Origin: Podocnemis expansa
Lineage: Eukaryota > Chordata > Testudines > Podocnemididae
Direction: 5' to 3'
Assembly: GCA_007922195.1 (NCBI GenBank)
Contig: ML682005.1
Location: 41,470,531-41,534,530 of the forward strand
Length of the DNA stretch: 64,000 nt
In this document: piece after piece, positions 1-11,730 of the stretch
How positions within the stretch are numbered: position 1 is the stretch's first letter
Layout of the letters: the number at the start of each line of letters is the position of its first letter
Translations under genes and position numbers: made by a program
Notes under the pieces: generated by a model
Database searches by the model: none
Told to the model about the DNA's origin: nothing
Seen by the model: the letters and a program-made list of their open reading frames with translations, nothing else

Positions 1-479
1 TCAGGTGCAGATGATGACCCAGCACCTCTCCAGCCCACAGTAACTGCGCTTTGGGATACAGTCTGCAGAGCTTACCAGACACTGTCAGATCTCCTTTTCA
101 ATTCACTGACTTTTCAGTTGACAAGTGGGCATATGACCCTTCAGTGAAAGGGTCAAAAAAGCCAATTTCACATATTTCATTTGGGATCAATGCTTCAAAC
201 TTTCTGAAACAAAATTTTTCAGGGAGGGGGCATCCTCATTTCTTGTAAGCTTAGTTAAAATTTGGTTTCATTCTGATTACAAACTAAAAGCAAATTCTGA
301 CATATTGAAACATCAAGCCAACTGAAAACACTAGAAGAAATTGTTACGTCAGCTCTAGCAAAACATACATTAAATCATTAAAGACAACAAATATAACTGA
401 ATACACACGAGCTGCAGATCTATTGCTTATGGTAGCACCATTTTCACAGATACTTTGCAGAACATATAGCATAGCAGTG

Positions 480-600
480 CAACAGGAGCTGGCATCAGGA
501 CTTTTAAGGCACTATTTCAAGTTCTACCACTGGCTTGCTGTTTGATCTTAGGCAAGTCACTTAACCTCTGTGCACCTTAATTTCACACAAAGAAGCAGGG
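480..600 (+). repeat. MIR-like SINE core
   Basis: The text gatcttaggcaagtcactta followed by acctctgtgcacctt matches the MIR core region from memory. It is old and diverged. Confidence 0.6.
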
Positions 601-1689
601 AATTTTCTCCCTCATTCTCAGACCTGCTGCAAGGTCAGTGTTTGAAACATTCATAGATAAACACAGACGAAAGATGATACAGAAACATTATTGGTTTTGT
701 CTTCCATGTTAATTCTCCAATTCCCTGGAGGTGTTTGCCTTTATTTCCAAATTTACTTAAGCAAGTTATATTCTATTTGGAAACCTTTGCTTTAATTAAA
801 GCCCAAGAAGTCTGCAATCAAGCAGGTTCAGGCAATCTTACAGCCTCTTCATGATTTAAATCAGACTCTTAGGGCTTATCTTCACAATGGGGTAAAGTGT
901 GTTATTGGGCTATGATTCTAATACACACTAAACATGTTGTGCATTCCTAATCTGTGCAAACACTGAGTCACACTATGATAAGTACACCACAGAACATTTA
1001 GTAGGCACCAGCAAGGCCTGCTTGAACCAATCAATGCACAGTGTTTGTGTATTTTGGAATCCTCACCCTTGTAGTGCTCACTCCCTCACCATTTACAAGT
1101 CCTTAATTTTAAGATTTAAAAATATATATATATTTAAGACAAAAATATTAACTATCCCACTAAAACATAGAGTCCCAAGTATGAGCAGGGCTGAAATGGC
1201 ATCCATGGGATTTTTTCAAACTGTACTGGGCAACTTTGAGGGTGATATCAAGGTTCACTGAGATTCACTGCACTTCCAAGCATTCCTGAAACACTTTAAC
1301 TAAGACTGAGGGAAAACCTTAAAGCAAAGGAAAAAGCAACATAACCAAAAGCCAAACAATTTGACTGCTTTAAATTAAAAAAAGAGTTTGTGATAAACAG
1401 TACCATAAATGCTGAAAGTATATATTTACATACCATGTGGTACATGTGAAAAGGGGGAGGAGGTATATTTAGTGAGTGCACCTGTGTATTTAAAATATCA
1501 GGTTTCAGTTCCACAACCATTTAGGTACACGATTAACGTTCAGCATGAATTGTCCTATTCAAAGATTAAATAGGCATGTTAGTGCTTGCAGGACTGGGGC
1601 TTTGGGGCCTTTTTTTTTTTTTTTTTTAAACTCTGCTGGGATGTTAAAAGGTCCCATGACATCTTTCGCCCTGTATAGTGGGAATCCAA

Positions 1690-1850
1690 GAGGGTTAACT
1701 ACAACCAGCTATCTTTTAGCATCCGATGAAGTGGGATTTTCTCCCATGAAAGCTCATACAATAAATAATTTGTTAGTCTTTAAAAGTGCCACCAGACTCC
1801 TTGTTTGTTTCGCTGAACTAGACTAACATGGCTAGCCCTTTGCAGCTAAT
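1690..1850 (+). repeat. Penelope 3' tail
   Basis: Contains cgatgaagtgggattttctc and taatttgttagtctttaa, ending with the transition to ctagactaacatggctagcc. Confidence 0.8.
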
Positions 1851-2399
1851 ACGTTTATCAATCCTACTGCCTTTGTCTACACTAAGGAAGTGGTGTTCAA
1901 AAACACATGAGTTAATATCACATTTGCCCAGTCTAGGAAGTGCCTAAGACAAGATAAAATAAGAGAGAACAAAATAATAGAGGGAATGGAGGATAATGGC
2001 TACAATAAGATCAGATAGTTATCTCCTCAGGTAGGTTGGTTAACCATGTTTTGTTTGTTTAGCATGTCTGCCCTCTCCTGCCCCATATTATTTTGCATCT
2101 AAAAAACAAGATGTGTTGTTCTCTTGGCAGTTCTAAGGGGGGCTGCCATGACTGCAATGTCCTCTTTCACCATAGCCTCTGTGTTCATCCTCTTCAACCA
2201 AACCATACATGATATTATCATTCTCTAGGCATCCTTCCATTTTTGGTCATAAATCCTACTGTCAGCTCTAGCTTTACTTCCACACTCTGCTCAGTCCCAG
2301 TTCACTATCCCAACCTGGTTCTCTCACCATAGGCATGCAGAATGGACACACTTCTGTGAACACGTAGACTGTTCCACCTTTCAACACTCCCACTCTCTT

Positions 2400-2960
2400 C
2401 TTTGGTTTGCAGGGCTCTTCCCTTCCAACAGACCCCATTGTTCAAGGGGCAGACCTTCTTAATGTGTTCTACCTCACCACATCTAAAACACTGGAATGAA
2501 ACCTTACTCTGGGTCTCTTTCCTATTGGGCTTATTTTTTCTTAATGCCTCACCCTGTAGTTCTAGTGTTGCTTTTTGGGGTACTCAGATGTTCTGTTCCT
2601 TGGTCAGTCTTCTACACCAGAAACACAGGTGGTGCTGGTCTCCCTGCAAGACCATTGGGCCCCAGACCCAATCATCTGTACTTCCTGCTACGTGGCTAAC
2701 TATGCCTTCTGCTGCAGCTGCCACTGCTGTTCCTGAAGAGAAACTGCTCATGTCCAGAGGGTTGTTCAGCTAGCAAATAAACAACTTCCTCCAATTTTTG
2801 CATCTATTTTTTCTCACAACTTCTGCTTTTCTCTTTGACAGGAAGAGGTCCCTGCAGGATCCTGCAAGCTCTGCAATATGTAACAGAGCTGGCTGACTCC
2901 TGAAGCCCTCCATTGCAGCTTCCTGCTGTTATTTATAAGGAACTCATCCTAATCTTTCCC
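2400..2960 (-). pseudogene. Decayed retroelement gag-like fragment with a CCHC zinc knuckle
   Basis: On the minus strand near 2450-2505 the translation contains CFRCGEVEHIKKVC, an exact CX2CX4HX4C zinc knuckle of the kind found in nucleocapsid parts of retroviral and LTR-retrotransposon Gag proteins. Upstream sequence in the same frame is basic and broken by at least one stop. No protease, reverse transcriptase or LTR was identified nearby. It could come from an endogenous retrovirus or a Gypsy-type element. The coding remnant is not intact. Confidence 0.45.
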
Positions 2961-3009
2961 AGGTGTGGCTCATTCTGTAATCAGGGTGAGCCAGCCCCAG
3001 CCTTTAAGG

Positions 3010-3837
3010 CAGGGGTTGGCAACCCCCATGTGTGCCAAACTTGGCATGGCCTAGAGTTTGGGGCCAAAAGAGCTCTCACTGGCCCTACTTCCCTGCTCCA
3101 GGCTCTCACTGGCCCTACTTTCCTGCTCCCCACTGGCCGGAGTTGAGGCTCCAGTCCCTGACTCCACAATAAGTTTAAGTGGGGTGGGGGGAGCCTTGGG
3201 CTGGGAGTTGGGCAGCAGAGGAGGTGACTTGGAGCACGGCGCGGCCTGACTTGGGAGCTCAGTGGCCAGTGCAGCATGGTGGGCAGCTCAGGGACTGGCA
3301 CCGTTGCCTGTATGGCTCAGCTCAGCTGGGCTGGCCAAACCTCGGGCAGTGGCGCTGGCTGAGCCCCAGGCCAGCCCCCAAAGTCACACTGTACCATGCC
3401 AACTCCTGAACTGCACCGGCTCAAGCCACCCACCACACCATACCACACCTGCAGCCCAGCCAAGCTGAGCCGTGCCAGCCCCTGAGCTGCCCACTGCGTC
3501 AGCTGCCAAGCTGCACTAGCCACTGAGCCCCCAAGTCAGTCCAAGTCATGCTGCAAGTCACCTCTACCCCTGCCTAACTCCCAGCTTCAGGCCCACCCCC
3601 CACACCACTTAATCTTGTTGTGGAGTCAGGGAGTCAAGCCTCCACTCTGGACTGGGGGAGCAGGGAAGTGCAGCCTGCAGGAGCCAGGAACCATAGGCCA
3701 CTTGCTCCCAGGAACCTAATTTCCCACCCCCAACCTACAGTCCCTGGCTCCACCCACATTTAGCCCCACCCCCAGCACCTGCTGACGGTGCACGGGGCAG
3801 GTGTGGCATGGTGGCTGGCAAAGGTTGTCGACCCCTG
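3010..3837. mobile_element. hAT-type nonautonomous element, 828 bp, 8-bp TSD CTTTAAGG
   Basis: Its termini are CAGGGGTTGGCAACC and GGTTGTCGACCCCTG, flanked by a perfect CTTTAAGG duplication at 3002-3009 and 3838-3845. The interior is GC-rich with short pyrimidine/purine repeats and no transposase. Open frames in it are chance products of base composition. Confidence 0.9.
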
Positions 3838-4227
3838 CTTTAAGGGATCACCTCGTTACACTCCAACTTGCCATTTCAGCTTGGGTGATCATTATGAAAT
3901 TCTCTCTCTCAGTGACACATGTAAATAGCCTCTGAGTAATGAGCAGGTATGATCGGTGTTCTTGTCCACTTTTACAATTAGATATTTATATGATAACCAC
4001 ACAAATGCTGTTTAAGTCACAGGAACATCAATGCAGCACTTACTTTAGAGGCTCAGGAGCGAATTTAGTTCCTGAAAAGTTGATTTGTGTCAAAGCAAGT
4101 GAACTGCTGAAAAACTGTTTGAAAGATGGGGGGACTTCTTTTCCTTTCCTGTAAAAAGAAAAAGGAAAGGAAAAAAAAAATCTAAACAGTCAACAGATTG
4201 CAATTCCAAGTGCCAGAGATACAGCAG

Positions 4228-4294
4228 TCTTTCATTAGTAATTAATGTACTTCACCAATAATCTTTTATTAGTAGTTAATGTACTTCACCAGTA
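4228..4294. repeat. Direct repeat, two 33-bp units
   Basis: Units at 4228-4260 and 4262-4294 differ at three positions; both contain ttaatgtacttcacca. A local tandem duplication with no other signal. Confidence 0.85.
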
Positions 4295-5779
4295 ACAATC
4301 ATATAGAGGTAGCTTTCAAATAGCTCAAAACCAGAAAGCTATCAAAATGGAGACTCAGTAGCATTCATCAATGTTTATTTTCTTGTTCAGAAGATATCAC
4401 CAACTAATGGCTCCTTGGTGTCTTGTATAACATGATCAAAACAAATAAGGAGTCCTGCCAGAGGCCTCCTTCTTTGTTTTGCTGAACTAGACTTACATAG
4501 CTATCCCTTTGGAACTTGATAAAATGATCAAGTGGCTTCAGCCCAGTTACAAGTGGACAGGCATTCACAACACCAGGAGAGAAGCAAAGGGTCAAAATTG
4601 TTATGAGAAAGAAATACCTTTTAATCCTGAGAGACAGTAACTTAACATTTGAATACAGTCCTATGCAGCAGGTGTGCATAAGCGGTGCCTCCAGGTTAAG
4701 ATTGAGGCATATTGATCTAGCAGGACACGGAAGCTTACCCTGCTCTTTCCTGTGATAGAACTGTTCTACAGAGAGTGCATTCTGCCTCCAGTACTGTCAG
4801 TCAATACCTTCAAAAAGACTACGCTCAATAAAAAGCAGGAAAAAGAAGGAGGGGGAAAAAATACTCAGACAGCAAATGTACTTAGGCCATTCTCATATTC
4901 CTATCAATTTTATACTCCAAATTCAGTATTCAGTAGCCCACCAGCAAGGGGCTGAGAACCTGAAAACCTGGAGTAATAGCTATTCAGCAGCCTGGGCTGC
5001 CTGGTTCCCCTATGCTGGGTCAGCCTGCAAGATGGACTGCTGTGAAACCAGGGACTCCAGCACATCTAGAGTCCCTGACACCATTTTCTTTCGCAGAGAA
5101 TTTTGCAATTTGGGGTTTTATTTTGTACTGGAACAAAACCAGATTTAGAAATACTCAACCCTCTGTGAAATGGCATTATCTTTTTATGCCCAGCTCTACC
5201 TAAAAGGGATGGGAGGGGAGGGTCTAAGAAAGCTAAAACACACTGATAATCAGCATTTAAGTTCTTAGCAAACAGTGACTTTCAAGTGCAGTTCTGGAGT
5301 ACTGTGCCTATGAAAAGATAAATCTATTCCTTTGGTACAGTAATAATGCTCTTTGAGAATAGGGACTGTGTCTTCCCCATGTGTTTGGAAAGAACCTAAA
5401 ACAGGATGGGCACTACCAAAATCTAAAATGGTAACAAGTAGCAATGCAGATAGACACAAACACTTGATGCACCAGAATTTCAATTCAAAGGTTCATTTTC
5501 AGGTAATCAGAGATGATATTTTATCTTTGGGCTAACATTTTGCATACATTATCTCAGCCTTCAGGAATGGCTTTTGGTTTTGTTCTGTTGATTGTCTGAG
5601 GAAAACTGCTTCTGCCACAGCATGGGGAGGGAATATGCGTTAGCTATTATATTTTTTACTTTGCGTAAGTGCCCCAGGTTTTTGTTTCAAGACTTAACTT
5701 TGAAACATAAATCTGCTAACATTCCACTAGCATTGTATGTATGTGAATTTATTTTTCAATGAGCATGTAGGTATGGGAA

Positions 5780-6182
5780 AAGTCAGGACCAGGAAGAGCA
5801 CATGTAGATACAAAGAGTCAGGGTCAGAAAGAGAAGACTGAGGGGGGATTTGATAGTAACTTTCAACTATTTGAAGGGGTGACCCAAAGAGGAGTGAGCT
5901 ATGCTGGTCTCAGTAGTAACAGAGGACAGAACAAGAAGCAGTGGCTACAAGCTGCGGCTGGGGTGGTTGAGGTTGGATATTAGGAAAAACTCTCTCACTA
6001 GGAGGGTCGTGAAGCATTGGAATGGGTTACCAAGGGAGGTGGTGGAATCTCCATCTTTGGAAACATTTAAGGCCCAGTTAGACAAAACCCTGGCTGGGAT
6101 GATTTAGTAGTACTGGTCCTGCTTTTAGCAAGGGGTTGGACTAGATGACCTCACGAGGTCTCTTCCAACCCTATGATTCTAT
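5780..6182 (+). repeat. CR1 LINE 3' end
   Basis: The end of ORF2 and the 3' tail of a CR1 element. A 68-codon remnant contains RSSGYKLRL and [12 protein letters not shown]. The tail is ttccaaccctatgattct, the characteristic CR1 terminus. Confidence 0.85.
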
Positions 6183-6620
6183 ATATACACATCAGAATAT
6201 GCAGGATAGCTTATTCCACTGCTGTCTAGCAAATAGCTACATCTGAGGAAATGGAATGAAAAGAGCCAGGGCTGCAAAGGGAATGGGAAGGAACAAACAG
6301 AATTAGGCAGGGATTGACTCTTGCCTAACTGAGGCCCCAATCCAGCAAAACACCTAAGCACCTGCTGGAGATTCTTATAAGAAAGTTGCTGTGTATCTGT
6401 TAAAAAGAATACTAAAACAATTCCAGGAGTTGGGAATAACTATCTTTAAAGCCATACTTGTGAGAAAAAACTGTCCTGGAGAGACTGAGGACAGCTAGAT
6501 GCTGAAGGCATCCACGGAGCAGAGCTCCACACACCTAAAAAATAAAGAGGAAGGTGAATTAATATTCATTTAACCTGTTTGCAATAATAGTGTTTTTCTT
6601 GAATCAATATATAAGATTAC

Positions 6621-6698
6621 CATGTCTAACGTGCACTCTGTGTTGGATAAATCCAGATGAACAATGGCATTTGGCTGGGCCAAAAAATTATATAGGCT
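6621..6698 (-). CDS. CARMIL1: CARMIL1 exon, LRR (26 codons), last one visible
   Basis: It reads [10 protein letters not shown] and the repeat core [15 protein letters not shown]. The acceptor is ttgaag after a T-rich tract and the donor is GTAATC. Phase is 0 on both sides. The next exon of the family was not found in 1-6620, so the following intron runs past the window. Confidence 0.89.
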
Positions 6699-8329
6699 CT
6701 TCAAATGAGAAAAAGAAAAAAAGTATGATGATTAAGTTTTATACATATTACACTGAAATATATTTTTATTTTAACCCTCCAAATGAACTTTTGACATTTA
6801 TTTTAAATGGAACTTCAACAGTTTTGACTGAAACATCCCTCTTAATGGATGTAACCATCTAGACCTCAAAAGCAAAACATTTGTTTAAATGACATGAAAA
6901 GAATGCTGCATGGATCACATTTACCCCCCTAGTATTCTTGACATGCATAGCTTGATTTATCTTGAGTAGCTGGCAATTTGCTACACATTTTTCAGAATGC
7001 GTTAATTAATTTTAGTTCAAAATAGACTGGAATGCCATCTGGATTGCAACCACATTCTAAAAAGGCTAATCAGTTTTGAAAGTTTAAGTCAACCCTTTTT
7101 ACTACATTAGGCCAGCAGCTAACGGTGTCTGAACCTTATAATTCTTTCTGACTAGACTTTATTAGAACATACACATTACCATTGCCTTAGGGCAATTCAG
7201 AGATATTGTAAGAGGGGTCTGATAACAGAAGATTTTAATGACTGAGCTCTATTATAAATATTAAGGATATATATTGTCTATGCAGTAGCCTAGGAAAAGG
7301 AACCTATAATACAAGACTGGGGGGCGGAAAGGGGGACAAGAATAATAAAAACTAGAAATACAGGTTTCATTTTCAGAAGTCCTGAGCCCCCACAGCACCA
7401 AATTAAGTCAAAATAAGTTAAGAGAGTGTTCAAGACTTTTAAAAAAATCAAATCTCTGTTATATTAGCTCATCTAGCCCCATGGCTGCTGAGGCATCAAT
7501 GTTCCCTACAATAAATTTCCTAGTGCTTTGTTCAGTTTAATTTTAAATTGCGAACAATGGAGCCTCCATCACTTTTGTCAGAAAAATACTCTGCAGTCAA
7601 ACAGATTTCACTGTTAAAAGTGTTTTTGTGGTACTGCACCTAAGCTCAACACTGCTAAAATTCAGTTCATTAGCATACCAGACATAGTGTTTCATGCCAT
7701 AAAAAAAACCCTCCCCCGTGTTTGTGCCTTTTAAAATACATAGTCAGCTATCACCTTCCCTGTAATCATTTTTTGACTAAGCTACATACACCAATTTTAT
7801 GATAAATTCTGTACATTTGTAATTCTAAGTAAGCTACTCTATTCACTTATTTTATTTTTGCTGCTTTTCTAAATGGTCTAATTTGTCAATATTCTTCTGC
7901 TCCCCTATACAGAGAATAATGTGTTTTGTGACTGTGTCCATAGAACGCCAACACATACCAAGGAAGAAGAACAGGGGGAAGGAACTGGAAACCACAAAAC
8001 CATTAGTAACTAAAGCCACAGGCATTTTAATTTGAATATTCAAATTTGTGTCAATTGAAGATAGACTCTTATAAAGCTTATTTTGAATTCCTTAATTTTC
8101 ATTTCTTGAGTATCCAAGACTGGACACTGAGGATCGGTGAATAAATGAGACTGAAATGGATGTGATGGTGAAAGTGAATAAAATGTTATTTTGAGCCTAG
8201 TGTCCTTCACCACACAGAAAATGAAACAGGGCTGGACCTCAAGGGCAGTGACACAAAAAATGAGACCAATAGACTTTCACCAAGAACTAATTCCTCATAG
8301 GCTCATGAGTTTCCACTATTCTGCCCCTA

Positions 8330-8480
8330 GAATAGTGAAAAGTTCCAGAGGGGTAGCTGGGTTAGGCTGCAACCCACGAAATCTGCATCTGATGAAGTGG
8401 ATTGCAGCCCATGAAAACTATGCTCAAAGAAATTTGTTAGTCTTTAAGGTGCCACAGGACTTTCATTGTTTTTGCTAGAA
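8330..8480 (+). repeat. Penelope 3' tail, diverged subfamily
   Basis: Contains gcatctgatgaagtggattg and ttgttagtctttaaggtgcc, followed by acaggactttcattgttttt. Confidence 0.75.
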
Positions 8481-9116
8481 CAGTGAGTTACTACAAAAAA
8501 TTCTTTCTGGGTGTCAGGCTGGTGAGTCTTGCCCTCATGCTCAAGGTTTAGTTGATCACCATATTTGGGGTCAAAAAGGAATTTTCTCTCAGGGCGGACT
8601 GGCAGAGGCCCACATGGTTTTTCACCTTCCTCTGCACTATGGGACACAGCTCACTTGCTGATGGAGTCTCTGTACTTGAAGTCTTTAAAACATTATTTGA
8701 GGACTTAAGTAACTGAGTCTATTACAGGAGGCAACCTCTGTTGCCTTTGTTGTGCAGGAAAGGTCAGACTGAATGATCATAGTAGTCCCTTCTGACCTTA
8801 GAGCAGGGGTCTGCAACCTGCAGCTGCAGAAATCACATGTGGCTTTTTTGCTGCCTCCTTGTGGCTCTGGGCTCCTGGCTCCAGGCCCCAGACCCCCACC
8901 ACCATCACTGGGAGGCCCGCTCATCGTTCTGGGCTTCCCCCTTGCTCCTGCCAAGAGACCCTGTGGCAGGCACCCTGGCCCAGCTCCCCTTAAACCTGAG
9001 CCGGACATTACACCCATTACAGCTCTCAAAACACTTGGTTATTGAACAAATTTTTTTAAATGGCTTTTCTATCTTTTGTGTTGCCAACTCCTGCCTTAGA
9101 GTCTATGAGTCTATTT
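8480..9116 (+). repeat. LINE-like 3' end, split by a hAT element
   Basis: The left part (8480-8803) ends cccttctgacctta, and the right part (9094-9116) continues gagtctatgagtctattt. This is the common reptile LINE-type 3' tail. The break is filled by a hAT element with a matching 8-bp duplication. Confidence 0.65.
8804..9093. mobile_element. hAT-type nonautonomous element, 290 bp, 8-bp TSD CCTTAGAG
   Basis: It starts CAGGGGTCTGCAACC and ends GTTGCCAACTCCTG as an imperfect inverted repeat. It is bounded by CCTTAGAG at 8796-8803 and 9094-9101, a perfect 8-bp target duplication as made by hAT transposases. It contains no transposase. Confidence 0.9.
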
Positions 9117-9726
9117 ACTGAACACAGACAGACCAAAAAGTCAAATTAATTTTTTTAAACCTTTTACATTTTTGTATGCACTAAGTCTGTTTGAAGTCCA
9201 GCCTGTATTATTTACTAATAGTGTCACTTGTTCAAACAGTCTTTTTATAAATGCAACTGTTGCCACTTTAATAAATACATGCATCTTTTTCTCAGGTTTC
9301 AAAAAACTATGTTCAATTATTTTTGCTGCTTTCAAATTAACTATAACAGCATTCTTTATGCTAGATAAAACATGGGTTTAATTGGAATTTGGTTACTTTT
9401 GTGTAGTTTTCAATGCCCATTGGTTTATGCTATAAACCTACACCAGAGTTTGACACAGTTGAGTTTTCAGATGGAGGAGTGGAATATGAGGACTTGGACC
9501 AGAACAAAGTGAAATGGATTAGTTTAGCTGCGTGGGAAGTTTAAAACTTCATTTTCCTTTATACTAGGAGGCAATGTTATCACAGTCATTTTAATCACCA
9601 CACTTAAATAATCACTGGACTTAAAGGAATGAAGTGTCCCCTACAAAATGACTTTTCCCCTGCTACTCACATTACATTAAAGATATACATTCTTTTTCAA
9701 GAATCATAAGAATAAGGAAGACATAC

Positions 9727-9830
9727 GGAGAGCTCATCACCCCGGAGAACGTTCCCTGAGAGGTCAAGGTGGGTGAGAGTATTAGCAATCAGCTGGTTGG
9801 CACTCAGTGACTGGCAAAGGCTATTCACTC
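9727..9830 (-). CDS. CARMIL1: CARMIL1 exon, LRR (34 codons plus 2 nt)
   Basis: It reads [13 protein letters not shown] and the repeat core [17 protein letters not shown]. The acceptor is tttcag and the donor GTATGT. It leaves in phase 0. Confidence 0.91.
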
Positions 9831-10587
9831 CTGAAACAAAATGCCAATAATCAACTTAGCTGGGATAAATAAAGAATTAGACCTTGTCTGTATACCATTT
9901 CCATGAACATACCATCAAATATCAGTGCTCTCCTGTTACCAGAATTGCTGTGATTTTCCTTCCTCTTGGAGCGTCCCATCTTGCAAGATGTCAAGCTCCC
10001 TCATCTCCCAGTTACTTCAGCGGCAGTTAGGGTTACACTGCATCTACTAGGACCAGGCCCTTGATCCAGATCCTCAGGATAACTTTCTAATAAATATTAC
10101 TGTACCATGCTCTTGGCTTGATTTTAATGAGTTTTTTTTAGATTACTTAAAATATGGTTTGTTTGTAATGTTAAAATATCTTATTGTAAACAAGAATATT
10201 TAATGTCCGCAGAAGGCAAATGCATTAAAAATTCTAAGTCTCCATCACTTCAAAGACATTTGACAAGATGTAGAAGTTTAAACATTTAAATTACGTACTT
10301 ACTGGTAATTTTAGAAAAAATATTTTGTTAATTAAGATACTGAGAGATGCATATTTGAACACATTGATCTACATTATTAAGCATGGGCAGAAAAAATAAA
10401 TATTTTTTGGTATTAGAATGAAAGACCATGTGTCAAGAATAAACAAATCTGCACTTCCTTCAAAGGAGTTTTTAAGCTCTCTAAAACAGAGGTGAAGTGA
10501 CAACTCCAGCAAATTGAACTTGCATATCAAGCACAGTAGCTTATCATTAAATTCTTGAATCATTCCGGATGGCTGTGTGTTGCCTTT

Positions 10588-11730
10588 GGCTATGTCTACA
10601 CGGCCCTTTTATTTCGAAATAACACCCGTTATTTCGAAATAAAAAAAAATTTAGTCTACATGACGTTTCCTTATTTTGAAAGGATGGACCTCGTCCTTTC
10701 GAAATAAGGATCGTCATTTCGGAAAAGTCAAACCTAGCCCTTCCCCGAAATAGCCGTTATTTCGAAACAGATGTTTCAAAATAACGGCTTTAGACCTGTT
10801 TGGACATGTTGTTTCGGAACAAATGGCTCCGAAACAACATGATTTGAACTTCCTCCCAGGGTGCTTAGCACCCTGGGAGGAAGAGCCACCCCCTCAGCAC
10901 CCTGGACAGGGTGCTGAGGGGGGGCAAGCTGCAGGGCACGGGGCGCTGCCCCCAAGAGCAGCGGGGAGCCCTGTGGAGAGGTGCCAATGCCCCGCTCTCC
11001 CCGCTGCTGGGGCTGCTCAGAAGCCCGGCGGCCGGGTGCTGGGGCTCCCTGCTCTGGGGATCTGCAGCTGGGGCGGGGTGGCCGCAGCCCAGGGGGCTCA
11101 CCCTGTGCCCTGCTTGGGGGCACTGCGACCACCCCGCCCCGGCTGCAGACCCCCGAGCTGGTGGCGGGGGGAGCCGCGGGGCTCGCAGCCGCTGCCGCCG
11201 CTGAGCCCGGGGCCTGAGGGGCCGGCGGGACCCGGCTCCCCGTGGCAGCGGCCGCTCACTCGCTGGGGAGCCGGGTCGGGACCGGCTCCCTGGCTGCAGC
11301 CCCCGCGGCCGGGAAAAGCCGCGGCCCCGGCACCCTGCCGCGGGGTTTGCCACCAGCCCTGGCGGCAGGGAGAGCCGCGAGCCCCCGGACCCCACTGTGC
11401 GGGTTGGCAGCAGCCCCGGCAGCGGGCAGAGCGGGGAGCCCCTGCACCCGGCCGCCGGGCTTCTGAGCAGCCCCAGCGGTGGGGAGAGCGGGGCATCGGC
11501 GCCCCTCCGCAGGGCTCCCCGCTGGTCTTGGGGGCAGCCCCCCGTGCCCTGCAGCTTTCCCCCCCTCAGCACCCTGGCCAGGGTGCTGAGGGGGTGGCTC
11601 CTCCTCCCAGGGTGCTTAGCACCCTGGGAGGAATTTCAAATCATGTTGTTTCGAAATAAAGGCTTTATTTCGAAATAAGTCATTTCGAAATGACTTATTT
11701 CGAAATAAAGCCTTGTGTGTAGACATAGCC
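10588..11730. mobile_element. Large foldback DNA element with GGCTATGTCTACAC ends
   Basis: The ends GGCTATGTCTACACGGC and GTGTGTAGACATAGCC are inverted repeats flanked by TTT on both sides (3-bp duplication). Just inside are repeated palindromes TTATTTCGAAATAA. Further in, a GC-rich arm (10850 to about 11075) is repeated inverted at about 11410-11640, so predicted peptides of the two strands share text such as LGAAPRALQL. No transposase. The 3-bp duplication suggests a PIF/Harbinger-like superfamily, but this is inference. Confidence 0.8.

Larger units (their letters stand above)
1..6620 (-). other. CARMIL1 intron downstream of the last visible exon (partial)
   Basis: Positions 1-480, 640-1690, 1870-2400, 3850-5770 and 6190-6600 are AT-rich with no gene or RNA recognised. 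The rest is a MIR-like SINE, Penelope 3' ends, a gag-like fragment split by a hAT element, and a CR1 3' end, each listed separately. A remnant of a Penelope tail is also visible near 4462-4515. Confidence 0.7.
6699..9726 (-). other. CARMIL1 intron
   Basis: 6699-8330 is AT-rich and shows nothing I recognise. 8330-9116 holds a Penelope tail followed by a LINE-like 3' end with a nested hAT element. 9117-9726 is unannotated. Confidence 0.75.

Noticed and set aside
2402..2773. Plus-strand frame of 123 codons
   Set aside because: It is antisense to the gag-like fragment with a real zinc-knuckle pattern on the minus strand.
3058..3523. Several 63-106 codon frames on both strands
   Set aside because: They lie in the GC-rich interior of the hAT element bounded by CTTTAAGG duplications.
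10823..11659. Long open frame (278 codons, plus strand) and a 235-codon frame on the other strand
   Set aside because: Both lie in the GC-rich inverted arms of a foldback element. They share text because the DNA is palindromic, are Pro/Gly/Ala-rich and show no domain.
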